A stretch of 64,000 nt of DNA from Vigna angularis (lineage: Eukaryota > Streptophyta > Magnoliopsida > Fabales > Fabaceae). Under the pieces are notes generated by a model. It was not told where the DNA came from and did no database searches. It saw only the letters and a program-made list of their open reading frames with translations. Positions 1 through 12,349 of this stretch are shown piece by piece (within the stretch, counting starts at the first letter, position 1; the number at the start of each line of letters is the position of its first letter). Position numbers and translations under genes: made by a program. The DNA is taken from NCBI RefSeq assembly GCF_016808095.1, contig NC_068970.1:42381630-42445629 (forward strand), in the 5' to 3' direction.

Positions 1-1430
1 ACACTATTGCCATACTAATAATCTACCATAGAACCATTAAAAGCTACTAGAAGCTGCATACAAAATGAAAATAAGATTGATATTGATGATGATAGGTAGT
101 GAGATATACAATACCCTAATATTTGAGTATTTCTCTTTGTCCTCACAATATTCCAATGGCCAGTGTGAAGATTCTGCATAAATTGACCACTCCAATTACA
201 TAGAGATCTCAAGTCTTGGAGTAGCGAGATATATGATTCCCGCTTGCTTTCTATATCTTTTTAGATCTAAAAAGATTTCACCTTGGTCCCCTATTAGCTT
301 CTATTGGGTTGCAATTTTCTTACCCTATCACCTCAAGAATATCAACAACATATTTTCATTGTAAAACTATAACAACCTTCCTCTGGTTGAGCCATTTCAA
401 TACTATTGAATATAGTAAAACTATAACAATACCATCATTGGATTGTGCTACCTCAATACCTAAAAAATATCTAAGTTTGTCAAGATCTTTGATTCGAAAA
501 TGATGGCAAAGGTATTGTTTCATCTGGGTGATGTCATGGTGGTCATGACCTATAAGAACAATGTCATCAACATAGACTATCAAAGACACATTCAACACTT
601 GAGTGATGGTAAAAGACTAAATGATGTGCCTCACTTCCAAATTTATGAACCACACTGAATTTGTCAAACCAAGGCCTAGGAGACTGTTTTAGGCCATATA
701 AAGATTTGCGGAGATGATATATCAATTCAGAAAATGTATAAATTGCGGAGACTCCCCCTAAGCAACAAATATGGGAGGTTGTTCCATATAAATTTCTTCG
801 TACAAATCTCCTTTGAGGAAAGCAATTTTGACGTCTATTTGATAAAGAGGTCATTGTTGAAGAGCAACTATGGTGAAAAATAAACAAACAAATGCCATTT
901 TTTTCCACTGGAGAAAACATATTTCCATAATCCAATCCAAATATTTGTGTAACCTTTGGCTACAAGTCGAGCTGAGGCAATCAATAGTACCATCAGGACT
1001 AACTTTGATAGCAAAAAATCACCTGCAACTAACAACAGATTTCCCGTAATGGGACAAGCTCCCAATTCTACTATTATGAAGAACACAGTTCATTTAGCAT
1101 GGCATGATGTCAACCAAGATGGGCTAAGGCATTACTGATAGATTTCGGGATGGACACAAAAGAAATGGATGAAAGATAGGTATAAAAAGGTGAAGATAAT
1201 CTATGGCAACTCAAAGCAATATAATATGGAGAGGGATTACGAGTAGAACGTATACCTTTACAAAGAGTAATTGGGAGGTCAGACTCAGTTGTAGGAGTTG
1301 TAGGAGTTGAAGGAGAGAAAAGGAGGCAAAATAGTTGGCACTTAAAATGAGTCGCCTGATGGTTGTTGGGAATGATGTCTTCTACTATAAACATGGTGGA
1401 AGAGGAGAATGGAACCGTGGACTAGCAAAA
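1..1430 (-). pseudogene. Decayed Ty1/Copia pol (linker, RT, RNase H start)
   Basis: Minus-strand fragments in several frames together form a Copia pol. Reading leftward from about 1400 there is the pre-RT linker (GIRSTRNPSPYY, then SIPKSISNALAHLG), the RT start ([21 protein letters not shown]), SLYGLKQSPRPWFDKF at about 700-660, the catalytic YVDDIVLIGHD near 590-560 and RYFLGIEVAQS. A degraded VSQFMQ-like stretch near 200 belongs to the region before RNase H. Frames change several times and stops are frequent, so it cannot be functional. No LTRs are visible, and the element probably continues left of the window. Identification as Copia RT is firm; lineage is not assigned. Confidence 0.9.
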
Positions 1431-1576
1431 TTTTAGATATCATGTTAAAATAAAAGAAAGAAAATCATAGGCTGAATCCTTGTGTGTAGAGCATATAGGA
1501 TACCTGCACCACCATACCAAAATTAATTATTTGGCCCTTTTCAAATTAGGCATTACAGAAGTAAAAAAATTACTTC

Positions 1577-1698
1577 GGATTGCATAATCCAAATTTAAAA
1601 AATAACTTCTGGATTGTACAATCCATAAGCTAGTCAGTTTTTGCTTCCAAATTGCACAATCTCTGGAAGTCAAATTTGTCTTCTAGATTATGTAGTCT
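1577..1698. repeat. Degenerate ~36-bp tandem array with palindromic cores
   Basis: Four units about 34-38 bp apart each centre on a 14-bp palindrome or near-palindrome: GGATTGCATAATCC (1577-1590), GGATTGTACAATCC (1611-1624), AAATTGCACAATCT (1649-1662) and AGATTATGTAGTCT (1685-1698). Each is preceded by a form of CTTC. No gene is near. It may be a subterminal repeat of an unidentified transposon. Confidence 0.7.
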
Positions 1699-1810
1699 AT
1701 AAGTCATTTTTGTCTAATGGAAAATTTCTTTATAATGGGGTGCAGGAAGAAACTACCATGCATTTAAAAATGAGAAAAATATAATAAGGTGTCCTAAGTC
1801 TGTTACATCT

Positions 1811-1870
1811 AACAATATTATTAGTTATTCGGATTGATTTAACAATAATATTAGTTATTCGGATTAATTT
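1811..1870. repeat. 30-bp tandem duplication
   Basis: Two adjacent 30-bp copies (1811-1840 and 1841-1870) share the core TTAGTTATTCGGATT and differ at few positions. It lies in non-coding sequence. Confidence 0.9.
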
Positions 1871-2171
1871 GAAGTAACATAAAATGGATAAATCACTTTT
1901 ATTATCGATGTATTCTGCAAAATAGTGTTCATGGTTTTCCGTTGGAAAAACAATGACAAGCAAATGTTATGCCTGCGACCGAGGCAAGAAATGTTTCCTT
2001 TCACATTTTTTATTCACTGTCCAATTGGTAACTGAACACATCCATTATGTGAAAGTAACATCTCAAAGCATGTTTTCCCACCGCTAAAGTTTTTCACTTT
2101 CGTATTAACTGAGTTGGCTGAGTTTCCCTTTCGTATTATATGACTTTTTTTCTTTTGAAATTGACATTCAG

Positions 2172-2297
2172 AATATCAAGCCAACTGATGTGACACTGGA
2201 AAAAGCCCTTGAATTTTTATCCGGAAAAGACGTGAGACGGTCTGGTCGGCCAAAAGGCAAATCTAAAGCCCAAGTTGAAGTTATTGAAGCATTTTAA
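2172..2297 (+). CDS. Probable terminal exon of a type IA DNA topoisomerase-like gene
   Basis: A pyrimidine-rich tract followed by TTGACATTCAG (2161-2171) makes a good 3' splice site. From it, 42 codons run in phase 0 to a TAA at 2295-2297. The peptide begins NIKPTDVTLEKALEFLSGKD and then reads VRRSGRPKGKSKAQVEVIEAF. The VTLEKALEFLSGKD pattern resembles, from memory, the C-terminal glycine-rich/basic repeat of bacterial-type topoisomerase I (TopA) carried by plant organelles. No upstream exons are visible; the sequence to the left is Copia debris, so this is either a fragment or the end of a gene with a long, transposon-filled last intron. The exon is well supported, the family assignment only moderately. 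Confidence 0.45.
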   Translation, partial: NIKPTDVTLEKALEFLSGKDVRRSGRPKGKSKAQVEVIEAF

Positions 2298-3779
2298 GTT
2301 GGCCTATTTTTTCAGCATGAATGCAGGTTTTTTCGTGATTGGCTACGTTAGTATGTGCCTTTGGCTACTTGGAATTTCCAGCTATTCTCCAACCAAAGGA
2401 TTTGTGAATCCAGTCCCACACGAGTCCTGCTAGGTTCTTTTATGGACCCAAATGTATATATTTATAATTGTTCAAGAAATTTTGTAGTCTTTGGTTAAAT
2501 GTCTATAACATAGGCCAATATATTATTTAATTTAGAGAAAGGAATATTTGTTGTATCCATATTGATTGAACTTGAATAAGCACTGAACGGTAAGTTTAGC
2601 AAGGATTGATATTCTTTTATCTGCCTTATAAATCCATAAAAAGGTTATACCTTTTTCTTGCTCTTTTTGTATTGTTTTCTTGATGTTTAGAATACTTGAC
2701 GTTGCTAGAGTTTACGACAGGCTCTTACAAGATGATGAAAAGAGTGACATATTATAGTTTATGTTAAGAATATTTTTGTATTTGTGGAAAGAGATGGCGA
2801 GGTTAAGATTTAGTACTCTTGTTACTATTCCTCACTGAGGAATGCTTATTTAAGGTTAATACCGTGAAATGGTTCATCAATGGAAGTTATTTTTACTTGA
2901 ATATGGAGATTTCGATTAAAATATTTTTATTAGAAAAATTCTTCCTCAATTAGCCAAAAGATATTATTAAAGAAGTTTATCATTGGCAATAATTCAGATT
3001 ATTATTTTTTAGAGGGACATTAAATTGAATGGTTATCCCAATTTTTATTTGAGTTATGAATCACTTGAAGCTTACATGTATAGTTCATTTTTGGAACGTG
3101 TATTTTGGAAGACTTTTAAGTACGCTGCGTTGCATTTTCGAGAAAATGTAGATTTAAAATGTTATTGTTAGTTATTTGATACATACATAAATGTGTTAAG
3201 AGAAAATATAAAACATACAATATAAAGAGAAACGTTGATATATTTATTAATTAATTTTGATGAACACATAATTAAATGTGATTTACAAAATAAAAAGAAT
3301 GATAGGATTGATCATGTGAAATACATAAACCTCTATAAAAAACATAATAATAACGTACAGTTTTGACTAATGAAACTAATCATCTAATAACTTAAGAATA
3401 GGAGCTTAAGTTACAGAAGATAAGCGTTTTAAATAACCAACTCTATTTACACTTTTCAAGTTATTAGATGTTTATTTGAAGGTCAATAAACCATTTAAAT
3501 AATTTGAGCAGACTCAGGAGACACTTAACAAACTATAGATCAGTGTTGATAGACAGCTACTACCAACAGTTACATTCAACAAATAATAAATTAATTAATT
3601 AAAAATAATAATTATAATAAACTATGTGAACTAGCTTTTAGGAATGTGCTTGCTGAGCATTTAGCTGGGTTTTTCAACATGGTGTATATCTGAATATTTA
3701 TTAAGCGCACAACTAGTTATCACAGTAACTAAGTATATGCTTCAAAATTCTAACCCCACTTTTATACATGACATGTTGT
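2298..3779. other. AT-rich non-coding stretch
   Basis: No ORF of note and no recognisable transposon domain. The first few hundred bases may be the 3' UTR of the exon ending at 2297. The rest is AT-rich spacer. Confidence 0.5.
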
Positions 3780-5244
3780 TGAAGTTATCAAATTAACACT
3801 ACTTTATAAGACAATTCCAGTATTATCAAGTTAGTAGTCAAGAAATCAAATAGAGTTAAAGTAACTTTGAGTCGTTTTCCAATGAATAGGAAATTATTTT
3901 TCAATACTTGACTCTTATGTAGACTTTGAAAAGATTAGTAAATGCTATGCAATGCTTAAAAATAAGAATGAAAACCTATTCTAATGACTTTGGTGTTGAA
4001 GACTGTTGTGATTTTAATTGAAGAACAAATGAGAAACTTTGAAACAATTATAATGAAATAGGCTAATTCCACTACATTTTCAAGATAGATTCGTCATCGG
4101 TTATCCACAAATCATTGTTGAGTTTCAAATTAATTAAAGTGTATTCTTAATTAACTTGAGGGCGATCATAAAATTAACCAAAGTAGATTCTCAATCAAAT
4201 GTAAGATCTTTCTAGATTATTCACAATGAATTTAACCAAAGTACATTCCCAATCAAATCCTATTGTGTTTAATCATGTCTATTTTTAAATCTCCTAACCA
4301 AATTAAAGGTTAATTAATTAAAGTAAATTCTCAACTAATTATAGTTGAAATTCTTATCACTAATCAAAGTACATTCTCAATTAGTAGCAAAAACTCGTTT
4401 AATCATATGAAAGTTCCTAAATTTAATCAAAGTATATTCTCAATCAAACCTAAAAACCTTTGAACTCATATGATCAATATGCATGTAGATTCAAACACCT
4501 TATGATGTAAAAATCATTACTTTAATGTGATTGAGAGATGAAAGACATGGAAAAGGAATAACTAAAATCAATAATCAAAAGAAACAAATACATTAATTCA
4601 ACTTAACCTTAGAATCTATAATGAAATTACAATGGAATAACCCTAGAAGCTTAGCCCTCCATGAATGGAGTAGAAAATAAAGTAAAATAAAAGTGAGAGG
4701 AGTGGTGGATGATTGCTTCCAGTGGAGGAGTCTGAGTGAATGAATGAGTTATGATTTCTGTCTCCCCTGAATCTCTTTATATAGGCTTAATTGGGTTTCA
4801 ACTCTGAATATTTTGTTGATAAGATCTTTTATCTTATATCTTATATCTTTCAAATATTCAACAAATTTAATCATTTTTTAAGAATATTTTATAGATATTG
4901 TTTGTGTATATTTTCAAATTAAATTAATTATCTTTAAATATCAACATAATTGTCTCTGAAATTTCATTTATGTCTTTCTTAATTTTCCAAAATTACAGAA
5001 AAGCCCCTAAAATTTCATCTAATTGAACTTTAAATGAATAAAGTTTTAACTTTAGTTGCACCAATAAACATTAGAATATCCAACATAATTTATGCAATTA
5101 AAAATCACATTTTAAGCATCTTTAATTCTCAAACCCGACAAATTCAATTTTCACAAATTCACTTTAAATCAACCATTTAAGCTCAAGAAATCCTCAAAAT
5201 TTTAAATTTTAAAGCATAAATGTGGCATAAATATGCACTCATCA
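3780..5244 (-). mobile_element. 3' LTR of Athila/Tat-like Gypsy element (G2)
   Basis: On the minus strand the LTR starts at 5244 with TGATGAGTGCATATTTATGC, a start I recognise from legume Gypsy LTRs, directly after a polypurine tract. A TATA box (minus CCTATATAAAG, about 4776-4785) lies inside. The left (U5) boundary is not sharp; 3780 is an estimate from the change in sequence character. The matching 5' LTR was not found. The LTR belongs to the gag-pol remnant at 6430-8640. Confidence 0.7.
4120..4455 (-). repeat. Imperfect repeats inside the LTR
   Basis: At least six copies of a motif close to AATCAAAGTATATTCTCAAT occur at irregular 50-80-bp spacing. On the minus strand they lie downstream of the TATA box, in the R/U5 part of the LTR. 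Confidence 0.75.
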
Positions 5245-5262
5245 CACCCCCCACATTTTTCC
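5245..5262 (-). other. Polypurine tract of G2
   Basis: The minus strand reads AAAAATGTGGGGGGTG immediately before the LTR start TGATGAG. This is the expected site for plus-strand priming and fixes the element's orientation. Confidence 0.8.
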
Positions 5263-6429
5263 ACTCTTGGTAAAAAATGATTAATTCCAAGACTTTGTTC
5301 TAGGTCATTTCATTCCATATTTGCATTTAGATCAAAAGAATGAATAACACCAGATACAAATCAATCATCTAGAAATCAAGTTGTCATGAGCATGCAATGA
5401 AATCAATTTATTCTTCCCACATGAGTTGACCTTTTGAATTCACAAGAAAATCAAATATGAGAGATATCACTCAAGTATGTATTTATTTCTCCCCAACTCT
5501 CTTACGTGTTTTTGGCTTGTGTTTACACTTAAAATACCTATGTAAGTAGATACCCTTGATATTTAACAAGACTCTAATATTCACATACTTTAGAAAAATA
5601 TTAAATTATTGATCATGAGGACTCTTTAAAGGTTATAATGAGGCCAAACAAAGGTAGGAAATTTTTTTTGAAATTTTTGAGTTTTTGAAATAGACATAGA
5701 AAGAGTAATGACACTTGATTTCCAAAACAATCTTTATTATTTGATGCTCTCTCAAGGAAGATTTGCCTTTTCAATTCTCTTTTCCATTTTTTTTTCTTCA
5801 AAACTCTAACTATTTATCTTCCCCTTTTGTCTTTTTTATTATTTTTTTGCCACCCACACACTTATTCATCACTTATTTTTAACATAATCCATTACTCCTT
5901 CTTTCTTCCTAAGGTAGGAACATATATTTTTCTTCTTTTCACATTTGACAATGAATGAAAATAAGGAAAATAGATTTAAGGCTCAAAAGGCTTTCAATGG
6001 ATTAATCTTAGAACAAGTTATTTGGTCAAGTAGCTAAAACAAGAAATGTCTCAATCATATCAAATCATGCATATTTACCTCAGCCGTAAAAGAAAGAATC
6101 AAGCTAAATATTAGAGTACTAACAAAATATGGGCAAATCACTAAAGAAAAATAAGTATGGCATATGGTGGTTCACCCTTAACATTTGGCCCAAAATTCAC
6201 AAGGTTCAAATTTCTTTCACAAAAGATTTAACCAAGAAATTCCCAAATCAACTCAATCAGCAAATCAAAAAAGCAATCCACTCATATCAACATGACTCAT
6301 TTTTTTCTCTTGAATTAATGATCATCCCAATTACTCATTCAAACTCTCAAATCCATTGCAAATATTTATTGAAAACAGTATTATTAAAAAAAACAAAATA
6401 GGGAACAAATAAAATTATTTCCCCCACAC
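5263..6429. other. Non-coding 3' internal region of G2
   Basis: No coding capacity was recognised. Landmarks such as a GGTTATAATGAGGCCAAA-like stretch (near 5631) and CCACACTTAAACTATGC (near 6424) are matched by similar sequence in the internal region of element A (near 17340 and 18240). The two elements are therefore related in their non-coding part too. Confidence 0.55.
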
Positions 6430-8640
6430 TTAAACTATGCATTATCCTCAATGCATGCCTTATATATAGAATGCAGAGAAAAGTATGAGGGTACTTACCT
6501 CTTTCATGGTGGAAGGAATGCTAGTAGGACTTCATCGGAAAAGTCATCTTGAATCGGAATGTTATCTTTTCCCTTTTCAATCCTACTAAGATAGTCAGCT
6601 ACTAAGTTATGTGCCCCACTTCTCTACTGAATAGGAGTCAACTTGTCCTTCTCGTTCTTGACCATTGTGATTTCATATTTCTTGGGAACCACATGTATAG
6701 GACTCACCCAAGTGTTGTCAGAAATGAGGTATATAATACCTACTTGTAGCAACTTGGTGTCCTCTTTCTAGACAACCTTCATCAGTCTTCTTTGAGGTTG
6801 TTTTACTGGCTTAGCATCCTCTTCTAGAAGTATCTTGTGCATTCAAAAAGTAGGGCTAATACCAGGAATATCTGCCAAAATCCAACCTATTTCTTTCTTA
6901 TGTTCTCCAATAATATGCAAAAAATGTTCTTCCACATATTGCAATATTTTACTGTCTAAGGTTATCTCAGCCACCCCAACATCACATTCGGACGCCAGAG
7001 AGGTATCATCTATTGTCACTACGTCCTCAATAACACTTGCTTTATAATTTTCTTCGTCATCCAAAGTTATGAATGACATTTTTGAAAAAGAATAGTCCAA
7101 AGATGGAGAAAAAAATTGAAAAAACATCTAAGAATTAGAAGATAAATTATTTACAACATCACTTAATAAGTCAATGCAAAATAGAAAATGATCTTCCATC
7201 GGATGCTTCACGGTTTCCAACATGTTGAACTGCACCTTCTTGTCTCTTATCTTCATTGTCAATGATCATGCATGCACATCTATCCATGTTCATGTTGTCA
7301 TCATGAAGGGTCTTCCCAAGATAATAGTTGTTGGACTGATTCCTTCATCATCCTTCATATCCAAGATATAGAAATCTACAGGAAAAATTAACTTGTCAAC
7401 TTGGACAAGCACGTCCTCAAGCACACCTAAAAGGTTAATTGTGGTGCGGGTTGCCAATTAAATGACCACACAAGTAGTCTCAAGAAGTCCTAGAGACTAG
7501 AGAAGTAAAAATTGATAAAGGCATTACATTTATGGAAGCCCATAAATCTAGCATGACATTGTCAAACTTTGAATTTCCAATAACACAAGGAACATAAAAC
7601 ATACTTGAATCCTTGCATTTTTGTGGTATTTCAATATGCTTCTTAATCAAGCTTGACACATTTATTTCCAAATTTACTACCAATTTATCCCTAATATGCC
7701 TTTTTTTTTGCAAAGTTCTTTTAAAAAGTTAGCATATTTTGGGATTTGTTTAATAGCATCTAACAAAGGGATGTTGATCTCCACCTTTTTGAAAGTATTA
7801 AAGATCTCTTGGTCTAATTCCTCTCTTTTCTTGTTTCTCAACTTCAACCGATTTGGAAATGGAGGAGGTGGAGAATAATATGAAGTGACATATCTAGAGT
7901 ATATTATTGCCTTAACTAAGGTGGAACATAAGGTTGCTTGTGTTGTTGATATGGTTTATTGCTTCTAAACATGTTTGCAACAAGAGCTTGAGATGGTTCC
8001 TCCACAATAGCTTCTGTTATGTTAGGACATTCATCAATATAATGTCCTGTTGAAATGAAAATTTCACATACCTTAGCAACTTGTGGAGTTGAAGTTTTAA
8101 TCAAGCTCACAATTTCGTTTCTCTAGCCCGTCTATTCTTTCATTTATCATTTTTCCATCTATTGCACCTCTTTCCATTTCATGTATTCCCTGTAACAAGG
8201 TCATTGAATTTGCTCTTGTTTCATACTGTTGGTTATCGACTATCTTTCATTCTATTAAATCTATAACATCTTCCGGTTATCTGTCTAAGAATGATCATCT
8301 GCTTGCAGCATCTGCCCATGACCTATCTGTTGGACTTAAGCCCTCATAAAAGCTTAGAATGAAATCTTCTATTTGAAGTTGAGGGTAGGAAGCACAAAGT
8401 TTCTTAAATCTCTCTCAATACTCACTGCGAGTTTCTCTATCTCTTTGTCTTATATCTTGGATCTCTCTACGGATGGCAGATACTCGAGATGCTAGGAAAT
8501 ATTTTTCAAGAAATAGTCTTTCTATAGTATCCCAATTAGTAATTCATGTAGAAAGATAGTACCACCAATCTTGAGCTGCTCCTTGAAGAGTAAAAGGAAA
8601 AGCTCTTTCGAGTGGTATTTTATAATTAAATGGGAATTTT
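6430..8640 (-). pseudogene. Athila/Tat-like gag-pro-RT remnant (G2)
   Basis: Reading right to left, the gag capsid domain (8640-8280) shows FPFTLQGAAQDWWYYLST, then YFLASRVSAIRREIQDIRQ and LSPTDRSWADAAS. The gag C-terminus is near 8110-7916. The aspartic protease (7713-7480) has DLWASINVMPLSIF, where the usual DxGA is altered to DLWA. The pre-RT linker (7127-6843) ends EIGWILADIPGISPTF, and RT begins with PVKQPQRRLMKVV and WVSPIHVVPKK. Sequence then jumps to AHNLVADYLSRIEKGKD, the RNase H-integrase linker, so most of RT, all of RNase H and the integrase are missing. Stops and frameshifts are frequent. Gag is cut at about 8640 by a foreign LTR fragment. Confidence 0.88.
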
Positions 8641-8757
8641 CTTTATTTTTCTTGAATTGTAAAGACTTAATGAATTTGGATTTCCGCAATGGTATTATGA
8701 TTTTAAAAGTTTTAAATTTTCACTCGTAATCGTGGCATTCCAAAATTAGGGTGTTAC
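8641..8757 (-). mobile_element. LTR fragment, Tekay-like Gypsy
   Basis: The minus strand from 8757 starts TGTAACACCCTAATTTTGGA, the hallmark start of legume Tekay/Del LTRs; a similar start is found at 58170. Only about 115 bp remain. It sits exactly where the G2 gag reading frame stops, so it probably marks an insertion or deletion junction. Confidence 0.6.
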
Positions 8758-9640
8758 AAAACTCGCCTAAGGAGAAAAGATCTTGGTTGACCAACATCTT
8801 GGGAGCTGAAGCAATGTTATTTTTTTTCATAAAAACAAAGTCTTGCTTTGTTATTTGCATGCTTAATAGAAACAAAATTTTTAATTCATTCCTAGAGTTG
8901 TTAGGACATGTTGTGTAATACATTTAGAGAGAATTATAGGAGGAAGACAACAACTCTTTATGCTTGTATTAGAAATTATTATGAGTAGCTAAACTCTTCC
9001 TTCTTGGGATTGATGTAACTTCTCTAACCTTATTTACTGCATTTGAGTCAATATATCTTATGTTTTTTCTTTATATGCTGGTTATTTAATTTGCTTGTAT
9101 TTCTTTGATGAATTGATCAATTATCTTACTTCATCAACTTAAATGAAATGAGAAAACTTATTTAAGTTTAGATGCAATAAAATATCCTAATGCTTGTTAG
9201 ATGATAGGAATAAATCTAATGATTTAGTTGGTTTAAAGAGTCTTGCTCGTTAATTCAAGAAGTCATTCAATCATGAGTGAGGAATCACACTAAGTTTGAT
9301 AACCTTAGATTCTATATACCAAGAATGGCTTTAGAATTACCATAAAGAGTACTTCAAAAAACACTAAAGTAATGAATATAACTTATAGTGAGCTAAAAAT
9401 AGTGTAGTAGAGGAAGAGTAGCCAAGTTCAACCCTAACATCTTAATCAACATCACTTATTTTCATCATTCAATCAAACTTGTTAAATAAGTCAAACTTTT
9501 ATCATTGTTTCATTTACAAACTTGAATAGATCATAGATTATTGTTTTATCAAACCAAATCCTTATGGATATGACGTTTTGTCATATAATCTAACCAGTGC
9601 AGTTGTTGGAAAAAGTATATCTTTAGAGGAACAATCAACA
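8758..9640 (+). mobile_element. Probable 5' LTR/leader of plus-strand Gypsy (G0)
   Basis: There is no coding sequence. The stretch ends ...ATCAACA just before a degraded primer-binding site (9647), the position expected for a 5' LTR in plus orientation. The left boundary is not defined by a second LTR copy, so the extent is an estimate. Confidence 0.5.
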
Positions 9641-9646
9641 AGTTTT

Positions 9647-9664
9647 TGGTATCGTAGCCAGAGA
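9647..9664 (+). other. Degraded tRNA-Asp-type primer-binding site (G0)
   Basis: TGGTATCGTAGCCAGAGA matches the Athila-type site TGGCGCCGTTGCCGGGGA with six changes, five of them C-to-T or G-to-A, as expected after long cytosine methylation. It lies between the LTR end and the gag start. Confidence 0.65.
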
Positions 9665-9805
9665 TTTGCACTAAGATAAATTAATAATTTGTAATCAGTT
9701 TAAGTTTGTTGTATATCTTAGTATAATCTGGGTAGTTCTAGTTTAGTTTAGTTTTATTTCAAAAACGTATTATGCTCTACTCACTTGATCTTATGTTCAT
9801 CTGGT

Positions 9806-11060
9806 ATGCCAAGAAAAAGACAGGAAGTAAGTTTGATGTTTGATCCTAAGATTGAAAAGACATCCAAGAGAAATAATAGCAAAACCAGAAGGAAGAAGCA
9901 TCAATGACAACTTGGACAATAGCAGAACAATGAAAAATCACCTCCAAATCTAGTTATTCCTTAACAAGAAGAAAAAATGGCAATTTTCAAGCATAGTCAA
10001 ACCACCTAAAGGAGTAGAGATGAAACCTACTCTGTTGTCACTAATTACCTCAAATCAATTTGTAAGAATGGACAAGAAAGATCCCTACAATCATTTAACC
10101 ACTTTCTATGAATTATGTGGTACCATGGGAATACTAGAGAGGAAGACGAAGCAACTTACCTCATATTGTTTCCATTTCCCTTAACATGGAAGACAAAAAT
10201 TTGGTTGCAATTTCAACCTAATCAAAGCATGAGCAATTAGGAAGATGTGGATAGAAAGTTTTTAACTAGATTCTTCCTACCATCAAGATATGTCAGTGTC
10301 AAATCATCAATCGTAAATTTCTTACAAGGAATTGATGAGCCTTTATATGAAGCATGGGAGAGATACAAATCTCTACTAAGAAAGTACCTAAATCATGGGT
10401 TTGATGATCTTGTTAAGCTCAAGATGTTCTATAGTGGATGAGACTGCAAACAAAAATGATTTTGGATGCTTCTATAGGAGGAACTATGATGACAAAAGAC
10501 GTAGAAGAAGCAACCTCAATCATAAAGTCCTTATCAGCAAGTGACAACCAATTGCAACATGACAGGATCCAACCAACCAAAAGAGGAATTTTGGAGTTAG
10601 ACACACAAAGTTCCATCTTAGCTCATAGTAGCTCATAGTAGATGGAAGATATCAAGAGGTCAATGCTCATCAATAGAATTGACTCAAGAGGTTCAGGGAA
10701 GGAGACCAAAGAATTTTAACTTCCACTAGAATTCTCATTAGAGAAACAATCAAAATTAAAATTTCGGGTGGAACCAAGAGGCTGGAAATTCCCAAAGGCC
10801 AAGAAGCACCTTACCAAGGCCAATAGTCCTTCCAACAAGATAGGTTACCTAAAATGTAGGATGCTCTAAATCAATTAATTCAAGTTTCAACAACCAACCA
10901 AATAAACACAAAGACCTCTATCAGAAACTTGGAATTGCAGATTGGACAAATAGCCAAGTAGTTAGTTGATCAACGAGAAAACCATTTTTCAGTCAATACT
11001 CAAGTCAATCTCAAATAACATTGCAAGCCTATCACAACCAGACAAGGCACTATGATAGGC
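9806..11060 (+). pseudogene. Athila/Tat-like gag remnant (G0)
   Basis: It starts at ATG 9806 with a short frame containing FDPKIEKTSKRNNSKTRRKK, the typical Gag N-terminus of this clade. Capsid sequence follows: EEDEATYLILFPFPLTWKTK, then WEDVDRKFLTRFF-like sequence, SIVNFLQGIDEPLYEAWERY, and HGFDDLVKLKMFYSG ending at 10441. Near 11015-11060 HCKPITTRQGTMIGH is the conserved Gag-protease junction. Many stops and frameshifts are present. Protease and everything downstream are absent because sequence switches to the G1 LTR at about 11062. Confidence 0.85.
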
Positions 11061-11061
11061 C

Positions 11062-11346
11062 ATAGGAACTTACTTTGCTCCACAAATTGATTGGATAGAA
11101 ACATAGAGCTCGTTGTCATGAGTCATGGGGTATACTATGATCTTCAAACAAATGGGTAAAAAGGTCAAAGACTTAAAGAGAAGTTAGAGGAGTAGGAAGG
11201 TTGTACTTTCTAGAGAGATAACAGTTTTAATAAAATGAACTTGATTTAACTTATTTCTATTCATAGTAAAGCTTTTTAATAATAAACTAATCAAGTGTCT
11301 ATTATAAAAACTATTTCTCTTCTATAGCATTTTCTAAAGTCTTACA
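11062..11346 (-). mobile_element. 3' LTR (short or truncated) of nested Gypsy G1
   Basis: These ~285 bp recur in the same orientation at about 44610-44884. The two copies bracket one Gypsy element, G1, whose coding pieces appear in the correct minus-strand order between them once later insertions are removed. On the minus strand the LTR starts at 11346 with TGTAAGACTTTAG, just after a purine-rich TTGTTAGGTAGAA. The outer boundary lacks a clear TG/CA end and no TSD was found. Confidence 0.7.
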
Positions 11347-12349
11347 TTCTACCTAACAAGAAAATTTTTTTATATCCACATGTCCTTTTATAACTCCCAT
11401 GTTGAATCACCTGACCTAACACCCAAGTTCACTTTCCTCAAGGATAAGTGATATCCTACCTCAATCTCCAAAAGCTTTTTCCTTTGATTTTCATAAGACT
11501 TTTTCCTAATTATTGAGGCTTTCATTCACTCTCGAATCTACTAAACTTTTCAAGTGCTTATTGTAACAACTCAAGGTCTATCGAAATTGTTTCACCATCT
11601 TGATACCAACATAAATGAGTCTTGCACCTCCTACCATACAAATCATCATAAAGACTCATTCCTATTATAACATGATAACTATTGTTATATATAAACTCCA
11701 CCAAAGATAAAACTTCATCCTAAACTCCAAAATGATCCAATACACAAGATCTCAACAAGACTTCTACTAACTGGATCGTTCTTTTATATTGTCCATCGGT
11801 TGGGGGATGATAAGCAAAGCTCCTATTCATCTTACTTCCCAAAGTATCTTGTAGTTTTTGTCAATATCTAAACATAAATCTTGAATCTGAAGTTGGCTTT
11901 ATACTCGAAGGCACTTCATGCAAACTTATTATTGCCTTGATATATAATTGTGTCAGCTTAGCCATAAACATCTTCAGACTCAAACAAGAAATTAACATGT
12001 TTTTTTAACTAATCATGGTAAATGGGTTGCAAAGTCCATAGCAATACAGTCTCATTTTCACTCAGGTACCTCCACTTATTGTAATAAACCCCAGTCTCGG
12101 GTGCTCAACTTTAGCCTTTCGAAAAGTTAAATAAGATCTCGCATACTTTTCATCATCATCTCTACCTCTTATTCAACTCTCTTTGTTCAAACAAGCTCCT
12201 AAGACTCTTGTGGTCGTTAAACACCGTAAATTTTGCATTATACAAATAATGCCTACATATTTTCAAAGCAAACACCAATATTGTCAACTTAAGATCGTGA
12301 GTAGGATAGTTCTTTTCATGAATTATCTTGAAGCATATGGTATGATCAT
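11347..12349 (-). pseudogene. G1 integrase and RNase H (C-terminal pol)
   Basis: Minus-strand reading gives the RNase H stretch YPTHDLKLTILVFALKICRH, YLYNAKFTVFNDHKSLRSL and FEQRELN (about 12330-12180). Heavily degraded integrase then runs to 11560; its DNA aligns well with the better preserved G3 integrase at 35900-36070 (the region around TATTGTCCATCGGTTGGGGGATGATA and its G3 counterpart). RNase H is broken at 12349 by the compound insertion and resumes at 24669. Numerous stops. Confidence 0.85.
12345..12349. other. Left target-site duplication of the compound insertion
   Basis: The bases atcat lie directly before the LTR start TGATGAGTC at 12350. The same five bases follow the far end of the insertion (24669-24673), where the G1 RNase H reading continues. 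Confidence 0.85.
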
